This document shows, piece by piece, positions 57,203 through 64,000 of a DNA stretch of 64,000 nt; within the stretch, counting starts at the first letter, position 1, and each line of letters opens with the position of its first letter. A program made the position numbers and the translations under genes. The DNA is taken from NCBI GenBank assembly GCA_020744225.1, contig JAGMWG010000010.1, positions 1,302,001-1,366,000 on the forward strand, written 5' to 3'. Source of the stretch: Paraphoma chrysanthemicola (Eukaryota; Ascomycota; Dothideomycetes; Pleosporales; Phaeosphaeriaceae). The notes below the pieces were generated by a model that was given only the letters and a program-made list of their open reading frames with translations, searched no databases and was not told the DNA's origin.

Positions 57203-57701
57203 GGTGATTGGTGATGTTGGTAACTTTCTGTTGGAAGAGTATGCAGCGTAAGCAGGAGTATCAGAACGGTGAGATAGGAAGACTGAAGGGCCGCTATGAA
57301 AGGCGATAGTAGACTCAGTTGATTTATTCACACACTGTTTGATGCCTATAGGTTTGTCAAGCTTCACACCCTCAATCGCTTGCTACTCCTCGGGCGCAGG
57401 TCGTAAGTTGTTTTGTGTTTGCGACAAAGCAAGTGAGTACACACACCTGCTTCCTTAGTGGTCACTGTCGCTATTCCTTCTCCCCTGGCATGGCTCTGTC
57501 AGTAGGCTCTAGGGGGCTTTGGGCGTGTTGTACGCAATTAGAACCTGCCTTCAATAAAAATCGGCACAGGCGTGCAGTCCTGAATACATTCATCGTGGCT
57601 CTCATGGCGCTGCGCCAATGATATGTACATGCTTATCTACTTCCTAGGTACTTTGGCATCTCTACAAGCCATTTTTGATGATCAATTCTCTTTGTCCTCG
57701 T
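57203..57701. other. Intergenic downstream of glucosidase I
   Basis: This 499-bp spacer holds the 3' UTR of the glucosidase gene and, if the 54-residue ORF is real, its promoter. Nothing else is seen. Confidence 0.4.
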
Positions 57702-60290
57702 TCAAAGCTCGTCACGAACCAGTCCTCCACTCAGATCAGGCATCGCCATGATCTTCACGACCAAGCTCGTCCAGCCTGTGAAGTGCTGTGTGCGCTGTCC
57801 CTTGCCAGTCTCGGGATTGTATTGCTCCCATGCGAAGCCGGTTTCTTTCCAGCTCTCGTAGACAGTATCAACCAGGTTTTTGCGAAGTTCGGTGTAGATC
57901 TTCTTGGCACGAGCTTGCTGAGGTCCCTTCTGTTGGGCAAGATCCTATAATTGGTCAGTAAGAGGCTTTCAGTGAACGTCATGGCCACTGAGCAGACTTA
58001 CAAGAAGCTGAACCACCGCGAGGTAATTGATTGGGAGCCAGACGGGTCCACGCCAATAGTCCTCAGCAGTGTGATAAAACTCGTCGCTCTTGCTTAGACT
58101 TCTCAGACCGTACGGACTCCACAACTCTTCCTCATCCTCAATAAGATCCAAGATCGCACCCAACTTCTTGCTGTCCTTGTCAACTAGACCTGTCAGGAAC
58201 GGGAACAGGGAGATGTAGCCTTTGTGGCAGACTAGCGAGTGTTCTTCGTAATCGTCGATGGTGGCATCACAGTAAGTCTTTGCCTTCTCGGACCAGTGCA
58301 GGTCGTCAATATTCTTGACAATGGCCTCGTCGTACTTTGCAAACTCATTTGCATCATCATCCTCGCCAAGATAAACTGCGATGCGCTTGATCGCTCGTGT
58401 CATCATACCCATCCAGCTGATGAGATCCAGATGGAGCTCACCAGGGTGCGGTGGCTGCGCACGAGGATAATCGTCGAGACCAGATGTGAGGATATGCTGG
58501 GGTGTGCGCCCTCGCCATCGGTAGCCTTCTTTGGTAGAGAAGGCCTCACGGTCGTAGCTCTTGATATCACCAGCCTGAGTCTTACGGAACCAAAAGTACT
58601 GACGCTTGAGCAGTGGATAAAGGCTGCGTAGGTACTGTAGCGCAGCCTCGCGGTTTGCAACCTGCATGAAATAAGACTTTTCGTGCTGCAGCTTCTCGCT
58701 GCTGGAGTCTGTCTTCTGCGCATCGAGCTTGTCGAGGAAAGATGCGATCACCATGAAAAGTGTGGGGGGGTTAGCGTAGTGTGGATATTGGACCTGAAAC
58801 TCCTCCGGTACCTTGCTGCGTGCCTCTGCGCCAAGGATCTGCTCACGACCAATCCAGCCATCCTCGTCCATGAGGTTGAACCAGCTCTTGATGATGTCGA
58901 GCGTAAGATCGGCATCCCAGTCAATGACAGGCAGCAGGTGGAAGCCTTCATCCCAAAGGAAACCTCGGGGGAAAAAGGGTCGCGACGGAATGGCAGTGAA
59001 GAGTTCTGATGGGCCTTCAAGCTCAGCCTGGTTCCTACTCCGAGCTTCCGCAGTATCTTCCCAAAAGCCCTCGTTGTCTTCTTCGTAGGCAGCATCATAG
59101 GAGCGGTCGACGCGCGAGTCGCCGTAGAAGTAGCCAATACCACCAATCAGATTGGAGAAGAGAGACTTGGAGAACTCCTCGTAGCGCTCCTTGACGAAAG
59201 GAGTCTGTGGCTTGAAAATGCTAGCGAAGCGAGTCGCAAAGCTCGATGTGACAGATCCAATTTGTGTTGTCAGGTCTTCCGAAGTGATCTTGGTTGGCGC
59301 GGACCCAGAGGAGAAGATGACGTCGAACTCAAAGGGGCCTTCAAAGACCTTCTGCACAAGGTGGATGTTGCCGTGGCTGGGCAGATGCTGGATGGTGTAG
59401 ACCTGCGCCGGTGGGGGCGGGTTTTCCTCTCCATACTTGGGGATGAGCTGGTCGATCTGGCCCTTCATGTGTGCAAAGAGCACCGCCTTGATCTGCCACA
59501 GAGCTTCATCTGGCACCTGGCCGCTGTGCACCAATGTTCGGTCCAATGGCTTCTCATCGTAGCTTGGATGTCCGGTCTGCGGATGATCGCCTTTTCCCTC
59601 GGTCACCTTGACTTCAAAGTCACCAAGCTCAGGCGTGCGACCCTTGAGCACAACGTCACCCTGGAAGCCCGGCTCGTCTGCGTCGACACCGTCAACCTCC
59701 AGGCTGCCGAGCCCTTCGAGTGTATTGTACCAGATAACGGTCGTCCTAAGATTGGGCGACGCATCCTCACGCGGCGTGCCCTTTATTCTGGCGCCCCAGC
59801 TGCCTCCGTGCTCGCCGCCGGGGAACTTGATGAACTCGGTCGTGATGTCGATGTGGTTCGCGGGGTCGTGGATCGTCTGGCGTCCACCACTGCGCACATC
59901 ATACTCGTCCCAGCCATAGCCGTCAAGCTCATGTTGCTCGCATGTGTGCCGGAAAGCTACATAGCGCAATTAGCAAATCGTCTCCATGGCCGAGACCTGT
60001 GTGCTTTGGCAAGTGAGTGCATAGAAAAGTGCCGACATTGGCAAACATTACTTACTGTTCTGCACAGTCGAGTAGTCTTCCACCCTCGTCCATAACAGTC
60101 CGCCCATCAAGCTCTTTGGTATGCGCGGCCGCACACCAAAATACAGATTTGGCCTGTAAGGACCCCATAGCAGGCTGGCATTGGTGGCCTTCTCAATGTC
60201 CGCGACCTGCGCGTCTGTCGAAGGCAATTGCACTGCAAGAAGACATAGCAAGCCAGTCCAGAGGCTGCTGTGCCGTGTCTCGCGCGTCAT
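57702..60290 (-). CDS. CWH41: Mannosyl-oligosaccharide glucosidase, ER glucosidase I (GH63)
   Basis: Three exons (60290-60056, 59956-58002, 57944-57702) give 810 residues, the usual family length. An N-terminal hydrophobic signal/anchor (LWTGLLCLLAVQLPSTDA) is followed by NASLLWGPYRPNLYFGVRPR. The GH63 N-terminal beta-domain spans about 80-300. The catalytic (alpha/alpha)6 domain has PRGFLWDEGFHLLPVIDWD, NPPTLFMVIASFLDKL, TSGLDDYPRAQPPHP, HLDLISWMGMM, YWRGPVWLPINYL and a C-terminal NPETGKGQRTQHFTGWTSL. The enzyme removes the outermost alpha-1,2-glucose from N-glycans in the ER lumen and affects cell-wall beta-1,6-glucan. Exon 3 was found by phase downstream of the GTAAGT donor. The start ATG at 60290 places the signal correctly; an upstream in-frame ATG would bury it. 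Confidence 0.95.
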
Positions 60291-61449
60291 TGTGCTTGCT
60301 GGTGGATGGCGCGTGAAGCTTGAGCTCCAACCCGTCGTGGGGTGAAATGTGTCCAACATGGCTCGCTCGCGCGGCCTTTGCCGATCGGTGATTGGCCACA
60401 ATCGCTGAGTGCTCCTGCCAGAGCCCTCTCTTACTCCACAAACTCAGCAAGCATTGACCTTTGGGCTCCGGGTCACTCCAGATGAGCCGGAGAGAGCATT
60501 GCATGAAAACATTACCGGCATGGGTCATATTTTTCTGCCAGAATGCCTTGATTCGAGCCCATACCTACGTGTTCGACAGCTTACAGTAGCATTGCCCCCC
60601 CAAATCCATACAATCGAGCTTTCAGGAACTAGTACGAGTTATTTTCAGGTCTGAAATGGATCTTGCATCCACGAAAGTCAAACGTGGACACAATTGGTCG
60701 ATACGGCAAGACTTTAACGACGTTGTTTGTGGCTTCTCACTTGCTCGAGTGACGGAAGGTCGAGACCTTGATGTGGCCGTTGCGAGGCTGCTTAATCACT
60801 AGAAGATAGATTGCACCGAGTCTACAGCGTGTCAGTTTGGGTATGATTTGGCGTGATCTATAAGATGTGAGTTTGTCGACGAAATGGCTACCAAGTTGTT
60901 GATCAAGAGAGCAGACAATGGACATAGAAAGTCAGTGTAATTGTACAGAACTGCGCAGGGATCCCGAGATGCCTTGGGAAAATGGAGGTGAAGGTGCACT
61001 CAAAAGATGCGTGCCTGTCCTTGAGTGAGTCGCGCCTTCCGTCCTACTTACCCACATACTCCACTATCCATATCTACTTATACGCGTCTCTCTGCACCCT
61101 GGACATTGTTTTCTACACGATCTGCGAGCCCATGGCTGTATCCACGGGTCATGACTATACCACTTGCTTGCCCCTGGGTCACGGTGTGAGGTCGTCTAAA
61201 CTCTGCGCACATCCTGCGACCGTAGAGCTCTAGCTCTAAAGTCTACATGCCTGAGAGATAATGTTGCTCTGGAACTATGGAATCATTCTGCCACTGGATT
61301 TGAGATATGAAGTGAAGAGCACAGTGCCCCGGATCGTGGTCTTGGCAACGTCATTGAGGCAGTTCACATTCACTTGCGTGACTCTAGCGCGACTTCCGCA
61401 CGATTACTGCCCAGAACCATCGCTCTTTCTCTTCTCAGCTGCCTCAGCC
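60291..61449. other. Gene-poor stretch between divergent genes
   Basis: This 1.16-kb region has the glucosidase promoter on one side and the leader of the F-box-like gene on the other. An in-frame ATG at 61261 could extend the latter gene by 63 residues. No other gene is seen. Confidence 0.45.
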
Positions 61450-63105
61450 ATGACCTCCAATCCCGAGAGCTCAACAATGGACACTCAACTGCGCGATCAA
61501 ACCGAACGACTTCCGATCGAGCTCAAGTGCGTGGTAGCACGCTTCATCACCACTCGGACCGATCGCAAGAGTGTTGCGACTATCAACAAAGCATGGTCGG
61601 CAGTTGTACTTCCTTTCCTTTGGGATACTTTCAAGACAGATCTGCTACAACGTGGCGGCAGGAGTCTGTCTGCCCTTGCGAATGCCAATTCCAACATCAT
61701 CAAACACGTTCGACATATTCACCTACTGGCACGAACACTAGTTGGAAACGCAGACCATCTACCGACACTACTTGCGGCAATCCCCCGAGGCCAACTGCGC
61801 GGCTTCGCAACCATAGATGAAATCCAAGCCTCCTCTCTCAATCTCTTGCTGCTGCTTCACCCTAAGCTCGACTCACTCATTTTGCCGGCGGGCTCTTCAA
61901 TTTCCGAGGCACTTCAATCTCCATGGACGTCAGGGTGCTTCTCCAACGTACATTCTATGGTTCTGGATGTTGAAAGCGTCTCTTGTGAGGGCTTCCGACG
62001 ACTATGGCGTGAGTGTCGCGGGCTTCGCAAACTCGATCTCAGATATCTCGCACCTGTTTATGGCTCAGGAAGATCGCTGCCACAACTCAAAGAGGAGCTA
62101 TTTGCAAAGTCGACAAACCCACCCGTGGGGCCTAGGGACTCAGACACCACTGTCACAGAAGCGCATACCCCACTGGCCCTCACCCGACTATTTATTGGGA
62201 ATGTCTTACTACCAAAGTCAATTGACAAAATGTTCGAACGAATAGAGGCACTTGCTCTACAAGTGTTACAGCTCGATATGACCTTTGGCATAAGCAATTT
62301 GTTCAAATCATTGGCATCCAGCTTTGCGCAGAAAGAAGTGTCTCTCAAGCACTTGCGCATCAACCGTCTTCCCAAAGCAGAGGCCGAAGAAGTGCTTGAG
62401 AGTCTCCTCTTGTTCCTGACATCGTTCTGTGGGTTGGAAACGATTTGGATTCAATGCGACGACTGTAGTAAGATCAGTACTGATGGTATAATAAACCACG
62501 GCGAAACCCTGAAAACCCTATTCATCGTCAATGGAGGCGTCCATCGCCAGGATAAGACCAAGTGCATGGTTGCCGAAGATCTACAGCAGATTACAACTGC
62601 ATGTCCTGAGCTGCAACAATTATGCCTCAATCTTTACGAAATTGATCCCGACAGGAATGAGGGCGACATACTTGGTCCGCAACCGGGTGTAAGTTTCGTG
62701 GCTAATGAGTTCGAGGAGGCGCTACAAGCAGTTGCCAGTATGCCGAAGTTGAAGGTCCTGCGCCTGACAAATCCACCAAATTATCGACAAGCCTACCGCC
62801 GACCGGGGGAGCTTTTGCGATGGTTTCCGCGATCGCTGCAGAGTGGCACCGAACGTCTGGCATTTAAAGCTCGGGCAGACGGAGTCATGCAATACTTGAG
62901 CGAACACGGTTCAAATGTTCAACTTTTGGCATTTTCCCCAATGGAGAAGCTGAACAAAGCTACGAGCGCTGACAAGCATGGTCATGTCTGGCCCGATTAC
63001 TACTACTATGGCGGAAGATTGACTGATGTAAAAGGCACGGATATTGCAGTGGCGAGACCTCTGGTGGATTGGAAGACGGAGGACCCGAGTGTGACTGTAT
63101 GGTAA
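61450..63105 (+). CDS. F-box-like / LRR-like protein
   Basis: One frame of 551 residues from the ATG at 61450; an in-frame ATG at 61261 would add 63 residues that do not look like a natural N-terminus. Residues 19-60 (ERLPIELKCVVARFITTRTD, then INKAWSAVVLPFLWDTF) resemble an F-box. The rest has spaced leucine-rich stretches (LRKLDLRYLAP; LKHLRINRLP; LKVLRLTNPP), suggesting degenerate LRRs for substrate binding. It is probably an SCF ubiquitin-ligase adaptor of unknown target. No intron is needed. Confidence 0.75.
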   Translation: MTSNPESSTMDTQLRDQTERLPIELKCVVARFITTRTDRKSVATINKAWSAVVLPFLWDTFKTDLLQRGGRSLSALANANSNIIKHVRHIHLLARTLVGNADHLPTLLAAIPRGQLRGFATIDEIQASSLNLLLLLHPKLDSLILPAGSSISEALQSPWTSGCFSNVHSMVLDVESVSCEGFRRLWRECRGLRKLDLRYLAPVYGSGRSLPQLKEELFAKSTNPPVGPRDSDTTVTEAHTPLALTRLFIGNVLLPKSIDKMFERIEALALQVLQLDMTFGISNLFKSLASSFAQKEVSLKHLRINRLPKAEAEEVLESLLLFLTSFCGLETIWIQCDDCSKISTDGIINHGETLKTLFIVNGGVHRQDKTKCMVAEDLQQITTACPELQQLCLNLYEIDPDRNEGDILGPQPGVSFVANEFEEALQAVASMPKLKVLRLTNPPNYRQAYRRPGELLRWFPRSLQSGTERLAFKARADGVMQYLSEHGSNVQLLAFSPMEKLNKATSADKHGHVWPDYYYYGGRLTDVKGTDIAVARPLVDWKTEDPSVTVW

Positions 63106-63502
63106 GAGGCATAGTGTGCCGAGGAGACAGTGGGACAAGAAGCGTCTAGGACTTCTAGATCTAAGGCAAGACAAAGATTGCAAAAGCGTCGAGTCCTTTC
63201 CAGCACAGAAAGATATCTCAGTTGTAGGGCGACTCAGGGAGGTAGATGGTAGACTCTAAGATCGCAAGCAGTATAATGCCCCGCAAATGGTGATGCCGCC
63301 GACCCCGCCATATGCAAAATCTTCTTCCGATCATGTCCGGTGCTCCTCTCCCCACACAAGTATCCTAAAGGAACCACACCCTAGTGATTACAACTACAAT
63401 CTTACTAATATATTTCATATAATTTTCAGAATCTCCACAAAACTGCAATCAGGTCGCTTAGCGTACGTTCATCCAGCACCCTCTTCGATCAACAGTCACT
63501 CA
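63106..63502. other. Intergenic before tRNA-like gene
   Basis: This spacer of about 400 bp holds the F-box-like gene's 3' UTR and the upstream side of the tRNA-like element. Its middle (63390-63430) is AT-rich. No coding frame is supported. Confidence 0.4.
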
Positions 63503-63589
63503 CATCACCACAGTCAGTTGGTTAGAGCGTGGTGCTAATAGCTTCTGCTAGCAACGCCAAGGTCGCGAGTTCGACCCTCGTAGTGACCA
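63503..63589 (+). tRNA. tRNA-Ile(AAU)-like gene with intron and degenerate 5' half
   Basis: The 3' half is textbook: anticodon arm TGGTG/CTAATA with anticodon AAT (63537-63539), a 13-nt intron at the canonical 37/38 site (63541-63553), stem CGCCA, variable loop AGGTC, T-arm GCGAG-TTCGACC-CTCGT, acceptor strand AGTGACC and discriminator A63589, then a T5 terminator (63595-63599). It closely resembles eukaryotic tRNA-Ile(AAU). The 5' acceptor strand that should read GGTCACT is not in place; CATCACC stands there and pairs at only four of seven positions, and the D-stem has two mismatches. An AGTCACT sits 9 nt further upstream. It may be a decayed copy or one with an insertion. Confidence 0.6.
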
Positions 63590-64000
63590 TATTCTTTTTC
63601 ATTTTTGTTCCGGGAGGCTGGTTGTATAGACATGGTGGTTTGGGCGATGGTGCCGACCTTTTTGAGTATGAATGTGGAGGAGCGGGACTTCTAAATGCAA
63701 TGAATTGTCTTTACTGCCGTGGGGAGAATATATTGTACGCCTACGTTATGTACAATATTTTGAAGTTGAATCCTGTGTCGCCGCGGAAGTCGTCTTGAAG
63801 TGCAAAAGTGCATGGTGAATTTCCATGACTGGATGGCACGAGGTCTTGTGCCCTGGGGACAGACAATAAGATCGCATCCGGGTATCAGCTGGGTAGTCTG
63901 AGCGTGCACCGAACGACAAAGACCATCACTTGGCAATACAATTCAATGTTACTTGAAAGTCGATAATCTGACTCACTGTCCTGGACTTTCTACCACTCAC
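63590..64000. other. Right edge, no gene recognised
   Basis: After the T5 run that could end the tRNA transcript, the last 400 bp show no supported gene. An 89-codon frame (63529-63798) overlaps the tRNA and is rejected. Confidence 0.4.

Noticed and set aside
61261..61449. 63-residue N-terminal extension of the F-box-like protein
   Set aside because: In frame with an ATG, but it reads like an untranslated leader and would displace the F-box from the N-terminus. Kept only as an alternative.

Overview
The window is nuclear DNA of a filamentous ascomycete (Pezizomycotina). The evidence is: genes with many short introns (mostly 45-100 bp) with GT..AG borders and CTAAC/CTGAC-like branch points; compact intergenic spacers; and typical fungal families (Zn2Cys6 regulator, 7TM-RGS protein, fused PABA synthase, NB-ARC STAND receptor, SesB-type hydrolase, DHA1 MFS). 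A Dothideomycete is a guess only. I rebuilt 28 gene models by joining exons in phase by hand, plus one tRNA-like gene. Exon coordinates are given in the entries.

Layout. 0.2-4.5 kb: an unrecognised, probably mitochondrial protein, an NAD(P)-dependent epimerase, and a 7TM protein fused to an RGS domain. 6.5-18.1 kb: housekeeping genes (mitochondrial GTP/GDP carrier Ggc1, Rab GTPase Ypt1, an MFS transporter with an apparent GC-AG intron, PabA-PabB fusion, COG1). 18.2-23.0 kb: the most interesting module, a head-to-head pair made of a 995-residue NB-ARC/TPR NOD-like receptor and a SesB-type alpha/beta hydrolase. The receptor's N-terminus and the hydrolase's C-terminus carry the same short glycine-rich motif (GPVFLGDISAGRD and GAVFMGNVSAGRD). 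This is the architecture known for fungal amyloid (prion-type) signalling from a STAND receptor to a death effector. 23.4-27.2 kb: a 2EXR-like protein and the divergent CDC123 and CWC21 genes. 28.4-39.3 kb: an MFS transporter, a bHLH regulator, an unrecognised protein, and a head-to-head metal-transporter pair (Mn-type CDF and ZIP). 41.5-47.0 kb: a Zn2Cys6 regulator, a TTC36-like TPR protein and, divergent from it, 4-hydroxyphenylpyruvate dioxygenase. In mammals TTC36 protects this same enzyme from degradation. 47.2-63.1 kb: an F-box protein, a small unrecognised protein, a DHA1 transporter, proteasome alpha5 (with an ATG-only exon and a 13-nt exon), a QCR10-like subunit, a tiny membrane ORF, ER glucosidase I and a second F-box-like protein. 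63.5 kb: an intron-containing tRNA-Ile(AAU)-like gene with a degenerate 5' half.

Most genes are unrelated housekeeping functions. The units whose arrangement suggests a joint role are the receptor/hydrolase pair, the TTC36/HPPD pair, and possibly the CDF/ZIP pair. No transposon, CRISPR array or viral sequence was recognised. Gene-poor blocks near 4.5-6.5, 36.3-37.9 and 39.3-41.5 kb hold nothing I can name.
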